A DNA stretch of 64,000 nucleotides. Source: Adineta ricciae. Its lineage: Eukaryota; Rotifera; Eurotatoria; Adinetida; Adinetidae. The stretch is taken from positions 535,582 through 599,581 of the forward strand of contig CAJNOJ010000034.1 of NCBI GenBank assembly GCA_905250025.1, written 5' to 3'. Positions 11,122 to 21,321 of this stretch are shown here, piece after piece. The notes below the pieces were generated by a model. The model was not told the origin of the DNA and searched no databases. It worked only from the letters and a program-made list of their open reading frames with translations. The translations under genes were made by a program, and so were the position numbers. Each line of letters opens with the position of its first letter. The stretch's first letter is position 1.

Positions 11122-12837
11122 ATGGAGGACAACATGGCACATACAGAGCTCGGCACTTTGTTAGTACGAGCATCGAAGAAATTGTATGAAGCTGTGGATG
11201 ATGCTTATTCATTAGATGAATGGAAAACACAGATGGTTTGTTTAATTAATGAAATCGCTCAACTGAAATTATTGTGTTCGTCAACGACAACAATACCACA
11301 ACGTTGTATGAATACCACATCTCTCGATCCTGTCGACTGGTCATCGGCCAAGAACGTCGCTCATAAAACGTTGGATGCCACTCTAAATTGCATTCAAACA
11401 AGACGTGATAAACCAGTATGGCAGCCTGTTCCAGATGATGTTCGATCAGTTATCAATGACGAATCACTGCCTGAGCACGGCCTAACACTCGCCAAAGTAT
11501 GTGATGATGTATTGAATTATGTCCTACCGTATGCAAGGGGTAATACACATCCTCGATTTTGGGGATGGGCGATGGGTGAAGGTACGCTTGGTGGCATATT
11601 AGCTGAAATGTTGGCAGCAACAATAAATATAAATGCTGGTGGATGTACGCATAGTGCAGTTCTTGTTGAGCGAAAGGTTATTCATTGGATGCGGCAAATA
11701 TTTGGTTTTCCTAAGGTAGAACATGGCGGAATAGTTGTTAGTGGAACATCAATGGCTACCATTATTGCTTTGGCATCGGCACGTCGTCGATTCCTGACGA
11801 ATGTCCGAGAAGATGGTATTGCTAATGCGCCACGTTTGATAGTTTATGCATCGACCGAAGTACACATGTGTGTAATCAAAGCATTAGAACTGTTAGGTAT
11901 GGGATCAAAGGCCATACATTTCATTTCAGTTGATCGTGACTTTCGTATGAATATTGACGAGCTCAAAACAGCGATTGATGACGACCAAAAGAATGGTTTT
12001 CTTCCATTTTGTGTTATCGGAAATGCAGGTACGCATGTAAGTCAAACTGGTTCTATTCACTTTCGTTTGTTCATTCCAGGAACAGTCAATACGGGTGCTT
12101 TTGATAATCTTCTGGAGATTGCATCGATTGCACGAACGCAAAATCTGTGGTTTCACGTCGATGGTGCTTTTGGTAGTTTGATTATACTCGATCCACAGCG
12201 GCGCCATTTAATACATGGTATAGAACAGGCCGATTCTTTGGCCTTTGATTTTCATAAATGGCTTCATTGTCCCTACGACGCTGGTTGTGTTCTCATTCGG
12301 GATGGAAATGATCTTCTATCGACATTTTCTGTTCATCAGTCTTATTTGGCAAATACGGAGCGTGGTTGTGCTGGTGACAAACCTTGGTTTTGCGATTTAG
12401 GAAGCGAATTATCACGTACATTTCGTGCATTAAAAGTATGGTTTACATTAAGAGAACATGGGACGATCAAATTAGGCGAAAAAATTGCTGACAATTGTGA
12501 ACAAGCGCAATATTTAGGTTCTTTATTAGAAAAACATGCATCTCTCGTACGTGTCATTCGCCCAATAACATTAAACATCGTTAATTTTCGGGTGGAACCC
12601 GAGGAATTGGATAGATCTAACGAAGCTTTAATAGATGTATTCAATAATGAACTTTTAAATGATATTCAAATATCTGGTATTGCAGTTGCATCAACAACCC
12701 GTATTCATAGTCGACTTTACATTCGTGTCTGCATTATCAGTCATCGTACTGTTCTGGAAGATTTCGACATATTTGTCAACAATCTTTTTGCTATGTGTCG
12801 TACTCGTCTACACAATTTGAATTCATCTGTGAACTAA
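11122..12837 (+). CDS. Group II PLP-dependent amino-acid decarboxylase, bacterial-like
   Basis: Member of the aromatic-L-amino-acid/glutamate decarboxylase fold family. It should remove the carboxyl group of an amino acid with pyridoxal phosphate, probably in the cytosol; the substrate cannot be read from sequence. Visible motifs are NTHPRFWGWAMGEGTLGG near the N-terminus of the core, GGIVVSGTSMATIIAL (cofactor phosphate-binding region), WFHVDGAFGS (Asp that holds the pyridine nitrogen) and AFDFHKWLHCPYD with the Schiff-base lysine. The open frame runs 571 codons, but 12029-12079 is a 51-nt GT-AG intron without a stop. Splicing restores GNAGTVNTGAF and gives 554 aa. The motif wording resembles bacterial and fungal pyridoxal-dependent decarboxylases more than animal DDC, HDC or GAD. 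With a single intron in the coding sequence, horizontal acquisition is plausible. A second in-frame ATG is at 11134. Confidence 0.93.
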   Translation: MEDNMAHTELGTLLVRASKKLYEAVDDAYSLDEWKTQMVCLINEIAQLKLLCSSTTTIPQRCMNTTSLDPVDWSSAKNVAHKTLDATLNCIQTRRDKPVWQPVPDDVRSVINDESLPEHGLTLAKVCDDVLNYVLPYARGNTHPRFWGWAMGEGTLGGILAEMLAATININAGGCTHSAVLVERKVIHWMRQIFGFPKVEHGGIVVSGTSMATIIALASARRRFLTNVREDGIANAPRLIVYASTEVHMCVIKALELLGMGSKAIHFISVDRDFRMNIDELKTAIDDDQKNGFLPFCVIGNAGTHVSQTGSIHFRLFIPGTVNTGAFDNLLEIASIARTQNLWFHVDGAFGSLIILDPQRRHLIHGIEQADSLAFDFHKWLHCPYDAGCVLIRDGNDLLSTFSVHQSYLANTERGCAGDKPWFCDLGSELSRTFRALKVWFTLREHGTIKLGEKIADNCEQAQYLGSLLEKHASLVRVIRPITLNIVNFRVEPEELDRSNEALIDVFNNELLNDIQISGIAVASTTRIHSRLYIRVCIISHRTVLEDFDIFVNNLFAMCRTRLHNLNSSVN

Positions 12838-12874
12838 CTAGTTATGAATATACAACATAGAGTTATGATAATGA

Positions 12875-12880
12875 AATAAA
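12875..12880 (+). promoter_or_regulatory. Poly(A) signal of the decarboxylase gene
   Basis: AATAAA 38 nt after the stop codon on the coding strand. Confidence 0.6.
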
Positions 12881-13061
12881 CAAAAGTTAGAAATTCGATT
12901 GTTTTGCGTTTGATGAAAACCGATCAGTTGTTCATATTGCCTTCTCATAGAGATAGCTCGACAGGCACAAAGTTGAGATTGAACAATTTTATTATGAATC
13001 AATTTATGTATTAGTCAACAAAATAAACAATATATCTGACAATAGAAAAACAATTTTATTA

Positions 13062-13544
13062 TTAACTTCTTGATCGACGTTTTCGTTTTGTTTTCTTCTT
13101 ATGCTCTTCTTTCTTTCGTTTCTTTCGATCATGTTTTGAATGTTTCTTCTTTTTCCTCTCATCTTCACTACTGCTCGTTGAGTCTCTTCGTCTGGATTTG
13201 TTTATCTGTCGTTCGTAATCTTTGGGATATTTCTGCATGAAAAATGCATGATCCCATCGATCCGCGTCGACTCCAAGATTGCTTGGCAATGGTGGACCAA
13301 ATTCAGCTTCTGTCTGCGGATTGCTAATTATTTTCACGCTGCTTCTATCTTCAGATGACGATGATGATCGATGTCGGTGCTTTTTGGAACGGGGCGAGCG
13401 TGATCGTGATCGTTGTCGTCGTTGAACAGGATTTGTCTCTCGTTCTTGTTCACGTTGACGCCACATTGCGTCTTCTTCCGTGAGACGATTATGAAAAGTC
13501 ACAGTTGTGATTGATCGCTCGAGAAATCGATGCCGAGATGCCAT
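13062..13544 (-). CDS. NKAPD1-like basic nuclear protein, 160 aa, one exon
   Basis: Single-exon gene with an ATG at 13544. The N-terminus reads HNRLTEEDAMWRQREQERE and the middle DADRWDHAFFMQKYP. Both recall the human NKAPD1 (C11orf57) pattern of an HN..EE..MW motif followed by DRW.H...YP and then a Lys-rich tail. The second quarter is Arg/Ser-rich (RRQRSRSRSPRS) and the last 45 residues are almost all Lys, Arg, His and Glu. This composition points to a nuclear, possibly splicing-associated protein; the molecular role is not established. The NKAPD1 match is from memory, so it stays tentative. Any RS-rich splicing cofactor is the alternative. It shares a 256-bp divergent intergenic region with the DGK gene. 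Confidence 0.55.
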   Translation of the reverse strand: MASRHRFLERSITTVTFHNRLTEEDAMWRQREQERETNPVQRRQRSRSRSPRSKKHRHRSSSSSEDRSSVKIISNPQTEAEFGPPLPSNLGVDADRWDHAFFMQKYPKDYERQINKSRRRDSTSSSEDERKKKKHSKHDRKKRKKEEHKKKTKRKRRSRS

Positions 13545-13800
13545 TTAGTCGTATCAATATTGTATCGTTTCTGTTTGCCGTGTTGTTTCAACATACACGG
13601 TGAAAAATTTTGATGGTTTATTGCATTGACCAATTGGAGAACAGTAAACAATCGACATTCCATTCCATCAGATAGATTAATATTTTTCTTTTAATCCATT
13701 TCTATTCTGATTCATTGATTAAAATATTTAGATGGTTTCTCTCGGTTGGCCCCAGACAGTATTAGAATAAACCATCGATTGAGTTTATCTGCTAATTAAA

Positions 13801-15225
13801 ATGAATTCACCAAGTGACAATAATTCAACGGTTGTACAAAAACCATTGATGGAGGTGACAGAAAAGGATGCGTACAAAGAAAAACTCATCGCATTTGTCA
13901 ATCCGAAATCGTATGAAAAGATAAAACTGTTTTCAGCAGAAATTTGTCGATTAATTATTGTTTAGTGGCGGTTTACAAGGTCAAGTGGTATTTGAACAGT
14001 TGAGAGCTCAAATAGGTGAAGAGAATGTTTATGACCTGATTAAAGATCATGGACCACAACGAGGTTTAAAAGAAAATCAAAATGAGAAAAATTTGAGAAT
14101 TATCGGTTTGTAGTGCTTCTTTCCTCGTGCGTTTTTGCAATGTATAGGTAAACTTGATCTTTTTTCTAGCATGCGGAGGCGATGGTACAGTTGGTTGGGT
14201 ACTATCTGCGCTCGATGCTTCACAGATGCAGTATATGGACTTTATTAGTGTCGGCGTCATTCCATTAGGAACAGGAAATGATATGGCGAGATTTCTTGGC
14301 TGGGGTGTTGGATATCGTGGTGAAGCGTTAGCACCTGTCATTCAATCGTTAGCTATTTCAGAAGCACGCCTACTCGATCGATGGAATATTGAAATACAAT
14401 CTACGGCTCACACAGGTATCGCCACTTTAAAAGTAATCTTACTAAGATAGACAAACGAATAGAGTCAATGAATGTTCGTCTTTCAGATTCCACAATCTGT
14501 GTTCAATAATTATCTTAGTTTTGGTGCCGATGCTCAGGTATCGTACTCGAAATCAACAACAATCTTAGTAACGATCTATTCATATCTATGTAGATCGCTC
14601 TTGATTTTCATGAGAAACGCAATGCGAGTCCGCGTCGTTATGCTAATCGAGTATTCAATAAACTAGCGTATGGCTGTATCAGTTGGTATGTTAACAATTC
14701 CACGTTGACTTATTTACATTGATGTTTCTGCTTGTTAGTAACACATTTTTCGATCGTCAATATCTCTTTGGAAATATTGCTAATTTCTTCGAGCTACATG
14801 TCGATGGAAGAAACATGGACGAAGATCTCTTTCATTTTCGTCCTGATGCTATACTGATATTGAATATCGCATCGTATGCAGCTGGAACGAATCCTTGGCA
14901 AGGCACGTATGATAATCTTTGGTGTGCGCAATCGCAAGCTGATGACGATCGATTTCGTGAACAGAGTTGTTCAGATGGCTACTTAGAAATCATCGGTTTT
15001 AAACATTTCGAATTAGCACGTATTCGACTTGGACGACGTGGCCATCGTATAGCACAAGGAAACGAAATAAAATTAACTATTCGACGAGATTTACCTATGG
15101 AAATCGATGGTGAGCCATTTCTACTCGGTCCTTGTCAGATTACAATCACACGAAAGAATCAAGCTCGAATGATAATCACGGATCGAAGTCAAGCGGCTCA
15201 ACAAATTCAATCTAAACGTGTCTAA
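13801..15225 (+). CDS. Diacylglycerol kinase, catalytic plus accessory domains only
   Basis: Phosphorylates diacylglycerol to phosphatidic acid, linking two lipid signals. Six exons (13801-13910, 13966-14105, 14170-14432, 14487-14537, 14594-14685, 14739-15225) sum to 1143 nt, 380 aa. The catalytic core begins with AFVNPKSGGLQG. It continues with NLRIIACGGDGTVGWVLSAL, the glycine-rich ATP site, and VIPLGTGNDMARFLGWG. The accessory domain follows (NNYLSFGADAQIALDFHEKR, NKLAYG, LNIASYAAGTNPWQG, DGYLEIIGF). The protein stops shortly after, at SKRV. No C1 (zinc-finger) domain, EF hand, PH domain or ankyrin repeats precede the catalytic core. Animal DGKs normally carry at least two C1 domains, so this is a minimal form. 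The ATG at 13801 starts about 30 residues before the first catalytic motif. Confidence 0.93.
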
Positions 15226-16202
15226 AACCTATTGAGAAGAAAAACACGTCTGTTTTTCTTACATCATACGCCTTGTCATTCGAGATTATTCATTCTGACA
15301 AACAAATAGATCCCATACGAGCTTAGACATAAACATACTCTTTCTCCCTCTCCTACAATATCCTGTTACTCTTTAACTCACGTCTTTGTGCTTATTTTTC
15401 GTTTTTATTTTCTTATTAATATTTGTATACGAGTAATGATCTCCTATACATTCTCTTCATTTTCTATAGGCCGCGCTATTTTGATAAATTCTATGTTGGA
15501 GAATCGAATATTTTTCTTTTATCTCAAGATATTGAAATTTAAAAAAAACTGAAGAATGTTTCTGAAAAAATATGTGTGATCGTCAAACATTGTAGTTAAA
15601 ATTTTTTACTAATAAACTGTGCTCGAATGAATGTGAATACTCAGCAATACTTTTCCTATGAAATCTACCATGAATAAGTAACAGCAAATAACTCAAATAC
15701 GAATAGCATTGAGAATATGTCTCAGGTATCTTTGTTATGCAAAGAAAAACATCTCTTTCTTGTGAGTCAACGACACGTTACTGTAATTTCATTTGACGAG
15801 CATCATGAATTTTCTCTTATTGCTACTGCTGAGCATAATGAGACGTCAACAACATCATCATCATACCTCTGCGTGACATATTGTCGTTACTATGACTTTG
15901 GTTTTCAAGGAAATAGTTCTTCGTCAAGTCTTTTCGATCTTTAAAAGTACGATTCTGTGTTAAGGTTTATTGCTCGATAACATGATACCATATAAATACT
16001 ATTGGAGCAGTTTGAACGCGTACAAACAATAGTCAAAAAGTGGGTAAACGGACAAAAAAGAAAAAGAATAATTCGCAAGGCGTACGGAAAACCAGAGAGA
16101 AACGTTCCTTTCTGATCCTCCATGCGTCCTGTGAGCTGTTGTTTTTGTTCTATTTTGCCTGTTTATTCACCTGTCCACGGATGATACCATCAGTTGGATC
16201 TC
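15226..16202. other. Convergent intergenic region DGK / WDR54
   Basis: Contains the 3' UTRs of two genes pointing at each other. An AATAAA near 15610 suits the plus-strand DGK transcript. No exon with family motifs was found; the open frames here lack coherent splice partners. Confidence 0.4.
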
Positions 16203-17848
16203 TTATGCACGAAGGACTATCACTTCATTGGAATCGTACATGGAAATGGCGATATCAGCTTGAGAGGAATGCAGAAATTTCACACCTACTAATTGACTGT
16301 TCTCAATTTGATGATTACATTCATGATTTATCTAAATGTAAAATATTTCTCCTCCAAATGCAACTCCGTCTGTTTTACTTGTAGATCTTCGGCATCACCG
16401 GTTAGTTGCCAAACTCTAACATAGCAATCGTCACTGACGGACGCAACTAATCCTTCATCATTACAATCGATCGCGTTGATACATCGCGAATGTGCAGTGA
16501 TTGAACCGACGATTTGCGCTAATGAAATGTCCTCGATAATCATACATAATAGTTTTGAACGATCTTTACTTACCATTCTCAACATCGAAAATCTGGATCA
16601 TACCGTTAGCATAACCTGCTATAACACAGTTCTTCCACATTGCTAATGTTGTTATACCTCCGGTGCTCGTAGGTTGAATATTACTGATCTGCGACATCGT
16701 ACCGACATTCCATATAAGAATCATGCCACTAGTGTCACTCGAAACCAAGTATTCATCATTTGCAACTAAACCTGTGATACCACATTGATGACCTTTAAAG
16801 ATTTAATGAATAATTTTGCATGATTGAAAAGATCGTTGTTTACCTGAAAGTGTCTCTTTGACGAAAATATTTGTTCCTTTGGGTGGAATATTAAACACGA
16901 GAATGTCACCATTGTGGATACCTGAAGAAATTTAAGGATCAGAATTCCGCATGATACTAGTGTGGCGATTTTCTAGCGGAAGAGACATATGCGTCGATGT
17001 ATGTACGCTTTCATTTATCGCTCCGTCGCGAGGATCGCAACAGTCGTAAACAAAACGCAGTCTTTTATACGCGCACATTAGATAAGGAGGGTTAGAGTGA
17101 GAAAAGACAACCGCAAGAACAAAACCAGGGGCAATATGAGGGTAAAATATAACGCATATAACAGCTTCGTCACAAATAAAATATGCTTACCAACACAGAG
17201 TAAATTTTGGCTTATACCGACAATACCGCGAGAATATGTCGATGCTTCTGAAAATCACTTCAAGCGTATACAACTTATTGAACATATTATTTAATTACCG
17301 ATTCGTCCCGGTGGGGTTTTATCGAGCATATGAATATGTAAATTTGCAGTTCCCTCGGGATCATAAATCTTCAATTTAACACAGAGGTACATATATAAAT
17401 ACGCTCTTTGAAAGTCTTACTTGAATACTTTTTGTACAAGCCAAAACCAATATACTTCGAACTGGTAGACTGATAAATGCTGCCTACAACGACTCTTTGT
17501 GACAGAATCAGTTAAACCAACAAAATCTTACTTGTACAACATGAGCAATATATCGAGCATCATTGTCTGCTGCAGGCGTATTATTAGTGCCTATTGCTCG
17601 AGTGATAACCTGCCCGTGAATTTGTTTTTTTCCGTCTTCAGAAACTGTCACCTTAAATACAACTATCTTAATATCAATGTTAACTTGACATTTTGTCAAC
17701 CTACCATAGCAAAGCCACTTTTATGCGAAACGCCGTACGTCGCCATTCGTGATTTCGCAGAACGTAGGACAGTGAGATTATTCGGAAAATGGGAAGCACT
17801 CCATTTAACAGAAATCAACTGAGACGATTTCGTATACGAAAGAGGCAT
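16203..17848 (-). CDS. WDR54: WD-repeat protein 54
   Basis: Cytoplasmic beta-propeller protein of poorly defined function. The start (ATG 17848, MPLSYTKSSQLISVKWS) and the order of segments follow human WDR54 as I recall it. PPKGTNIFVKETLSG is followed by LVSSDTSGMILIWNV, then NCVIAGYANGMIQIFDVENG and ITAHSRCINAIDCNDEG with DDCYVRVWQL. The open frame seems to stop at 16328, but 16378-16332 is a 47-nt GT-AG intron. Splicing it out joins LTGDAEDLQ to INHECNHQIENSQLVGVKF and ends at NEVIVLRA, stop at 16203, matching the family C-terminus. About seven exons are separated by short introns. I did not fix every internal boundary. Confidence 0.8.
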
Positions 17849-18466
17849 ATTCAGATTTGATTTATCTGAAACGACCCATTGTTTTATACTTAATTTTTTA
17901 AAATTATTCTTGCAAAAAACAATGAAAAATTTACGAACGTGTGTCGGAGAAATACTCGATAAATTTTCAATCTTGTTTTATGTGCCTACATTAGATATTC
18001 ATCAAATGCTAATAACTAATGTTATTGCGCTCGCTCTCTAGTGTGTGCTCTCGTCTCCTATCAAGTACTTTCATACTCGACGACAGGACTCGATAGAAAT
18101 GGTAAGAGAATAACATTTACATAGTTTACTCGGCCATTGGTATTCGCTGTTCTATAGCAATACCTCTATTCAATCAAGCTAACTATTAATGCACTTCGAT
18201 GCTGGAATTTTTTTTCTAGAAAACTTATACTAGTCAATTATACGATCAATTTTTCTCTAATGAACAATAAACGAAAGATTTTACACAAATACTCGATGTT
18301 AACATTGTATGTTCGTGTTTACTTGTTTATTTTTTCCACCTATCGTCGTTCGTCCATTGATTCCTTCACTCGTTTGAATTCCAAGTTTTTCTCGTATTGT
18401 AACGCTCTCGTTTAACCGAACTATCTTTTCTTTGAAATTTCAGATTTTTCAATATCTCCATACGAC
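17849..18466. promoter_or_regulatory. WDR54/RPS18 divergent region with RPS18 5' leader intron
   Basis: A pyrimidine-rich stretch around 18035-18060 resembles the 5'-TOP starts typical of ribosomal-protein mRNAs. A donor at 18102 (ATG followed by GTAAGAG) and an acceptor ending at 18443 would define a 342-nt leader intron, long for this locus. The acceptor could instead be a spliced-leader trans-splice site. Both readings are inference. Confidence 0.45.
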
Positions 18467-18934
18467 ATGTCGTCACCATTAATTCAACCAGAAAAATTTC
18501 AACATATTCTTCGTGTGCTCAACACGAACATAGATGGTCGTCGTAAAGTTGGTTATGCTTTAACAGCTATCAAAGGTGTTGGTCGTCGTTTTGCTCATGT
18601 TGTTATACGTAAGGCCGATGTCGATGCAACTAAACGTGCTGGTGAATTGACTGAAGAAGAAGTCGAACGCGTCATCACCATTATTGGTAATCCAAGACAA
18701 TATAAAATCCCTGACTGGTTTCTCAATCGTCAAAAAGATATCAAAGATGGCAAATATTCACAAGTGACATCCAACAATCTTGATACCAAAGTTCGTGACG
18801 ATTTAGAACGTATGAAGAAGATTCGTGTCCATCGTGGTCTCCGTCACTACTGGAACTTACGTGTACGTGGTCAACATACAAAAACAACCGGTCGACGTGG
18901 TCGTACTGTCGGTGTATCGAAAAAGAAAGCTTAA
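18467..18934 (+). CDS. RPS18: 40S ribosomal protein S18 (uS13)
   Basis: Component of the small-subunit head, contacting tRNA and the large subunit. The 155-aa protein is intact in one exon: [20 protein letters not shown] at the N-terminus, [32 protein letters not shown], and the basic tail [20 protein letters not shown]. Length is almost identical to the animal orthologue (152 aa); the N-terminus has a few extra residues (MSSPLIQ). Codon use is that of a highly expressed gene with many CGT arginines. The 5' leader appears to be spliced upstream of this exon. Confidence 0.98.
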   Translation: MSSPLIQPEKFQHILRVLNTNIDGRRKVGYALTAIKGVGRRFAHVVIRKADVDATKRAGELTEEEVERVITIIGNPRQYKIPDWFLNRQKDIKDGKYSQVTSNNLDTKVRDDLERMKKIRVHRGLRHYWNLRVRGQHTKTTGRRGRTVGVSKKKA

Positions 18935-20068
18935 AATCAACGATGAGAGTTTTATTGTTTTTGATCTTGTTATTCATCATCGTTAGGAAAGATTAAAAAC
19001 AACAAAAAAAAAAGAGTATAATAAAAATAACAACCAGAAGAAAAGAATTTCAAACAGTAATCCTTGTTAATTTATGAAAATCTTTCCTTTCCTAATGGCG
19101 AGTACTCCATAAAATTTATTCAGACGTATTGTTGAGTATGGTTGGATATGTGAGACATACCAGAAGTGCAAAATACACTCAGCTGCGTGATGTCATTCGA
19201 AAAACGTCCTCTATGTTGTATCAGAAAGAATAAATGACAAACGAAAATTTAGTGACCCGCCTCGGCATTGACCATCCGGAGATCTTTGCGAAAGGCGAAA
19301 CAAAATATGGAGATATTCAATACGTGGGTATATTCACCGTTTGCCTTAAAAGGAGCTTTTGTATTCGGTTATACTCAAGAAGATCTGTTAGAATGTGCTC
19401 TTCTTGTAGCTAGATGATTCATCAGTTGAGAAAACAAAGCGCTATCGAAGATACATGGCATTCACGGTACATAGAATCGTAACTAAAAAGATCTTTAGAG
19501 AAAACTGAATTTACTGTGAATGTCTCTCGCATTTGCACTATCTACTCACGTACAATGGTAGCCGTCAGAAAAGCAATCTTGAAAACACATAGCATTATGT
19601 CTCGCTATGCAGTCTATTTTTATCATAAGATGAAGATTTTTCTCAGGCCAAACGTATTATTAATCTTAATGAAAATAGATTTGTTTTCGTACTTTAATAG
19701 GCAGATATGAACAAAATTTCGTGCGGAATCGTTTAAATAAACAGTATGAAGATGTCATGCAGAACTGTTTCAATATAAGGTATGTTGGAAGAATTATATC
19801 TGAACTGTTCTCAACTGTTTCACGATGAATAGTAAACGGCACAAAATCAGCAAATATTCAGCCGTAGGCGAAAATGCCTGCAAATATTCTAAACAACATT
19901 CTCAATTGCAGAGGATTATTGATTAGTGAAAAATGAGAAATGATATTATATATCTTCGTGGATTCGATTGGTAATAAATGTATTTTGAATGAATATTGCA
20001 AAAAAAAACAACAAGTAGACATGATTTAGTTATGAACGAATCAAATCACGGTGCGGATTCAAAATGAT
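18935..20068. other. Intergenic stretch, no gene seen
   Basis: Holds the RPS18 3' UTR. Beyond about 19100 it is AT-rich single-copy-looking sequence without recognised exons. A less AT-rich patch at 19250-19310 has no open frame worth naming. No repeat or RNA gene was recognised. Confidence 0.4.
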
Positions 20069-20339
20069 CTATGAGAATGACCTTTTCTGATCATTTACAG
20101 ATTGATTAGATGTTTCAGTTGTACTCGATGACGAGAAAGTATTTATTCGATGAGCAGAATCATTTGTGTTCGCAGTAGTTGATGTCAAAGACGTTTCTTG
20201 CTGGTAGTCATTCTTAACAGTATCGTTCGCGCTATGATCGGACATTTCTATGGAAATAAATTCAAGGTTAAAAGATTTACCAGATACTGACTGTATACTT
20301 ACTTTTATATGTACGAGGATCACCTCCATTCAAACTCAT
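20069..20339 (-). CDS. Small two-exon Ser/Thr-rich protein, 71 aa, unknown
   Basis: I do not recognise this gene. Exon 1 (20339-20303) encodes MSLNGGDPRTYK. A 55-nt intron with the donor GTAAGT and acceptor CCATAG follows, then exon 2 (20247-20069). The total is 216 nt, exactly 72 codons. The product is hydrophilic and rich in Ser, Thr, Asn and Asp (QQETSLTSTTANTNDS, FSSSSTTETSNQSVNDQKR), probably disordered. It lies about 1 kb downstream of the FMR1/FXR stop codon on the same strand. An acceptor-like CATAG just before the ATG means it could be an alternative 3' exon set of that gene, but nothing ties the two together. Confidence 0.4.
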
Positions 20340-21321
20340 AGCTATGTCGTGATGATATAATATTCGAAGATGGCACGTGTATGATATTATTGGCTGATGA
20401 GTTACAATGAAAATAGATGAGAATCGTTGTTCTCCTTTTATATACTCACGAGACTACATCGATTTGAAAATATTTAGTCTAGAGAAATGGTTTGAGTATT
20501 GTGTTCTACATGCTGCCACTCGTTCTTCTCTTTGCTACAGTAAAAAGAAACTAGATTCATATTATCTCCCTCTCTCTTTCCTCTCGCTGTTATTCTTCAT
20601 TGAGTTTAAGTCACGTGAATCTCCAGACATGGCATTTGAGTATAAGACAACATTCGCATATCATTGATTCATCAGAGGAATTCCATTATATTCAATCAAA
20701 GATAGACTGTGTATCAACATTCGTCTAGATGAACATAACTTGTTGTCACCATCTCGTTTTTCTTTAATACTTGTTTTTTTAGCAAAAAAGAAGGAAAAAA
20801 GTGCAATGAAAGAAAGAGAGAAAACGCAAGAAAGTAAAGAAGTACAACGAAAGAAGATTTTATGATTCTCATGTATGTGACGATGTGTGTTGTTCGCTGA
20901 TGCAGGACATGGGACAGAGAGAAAGATATAGAGCGAGAGAGACAAAGATTCACACGTGATTAACATCATCAGTCATAAAAGAAACGAAAACGAGCTAGAT
21001 TTTGAAACGAAAGAGAACATAAGAAACGTACACGTCAAAGGGTAAGGATCACAAGAAGGAGCACGAGTAAATTTGCTCTGTGTCGATTAATCTGGTTGCT
21101 GGAAGACAGATGTTGATTTAGTCATTATGTTTACTCCGTTTAAAACGATGAAATCAAGCAGACGAATAAAAGCATGTACAAAAACATGAGAAAGCAGCAA
21201 CCATGAAGAAAAAATACACACATGCGCACACAAATATATATGTAATATATTAGGCGACGAGAATAAAAAATCAAATATGTGGATTGTTTTTTCATCAATA
21301 TTTCCTAGTCTGTAGAACACT
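20340..21321. other. Intergenic / 3' flank of the FMR1/FXR gene
   Basis: Purine-rich and pyrimidine-rich tracts at 20760-20960 dominate. Their open frames are compositional artefacts. The upper part should be the FMR1/FXR 3' UTR and the lower part the promoter of the 71-aa gene. Confidence 0.4.

Noticed and set aside
11926-12644. Minus-strand open frames under the decarboxylase
   Set aside because: Antisense shadows of a strongly conserved coding exon.
20661-20969. Long minus-strand frames rich in Phe, Ser and Leu
   Set aside because: Produced by purine-rich low-complexity sequence; no splice sites or homology.
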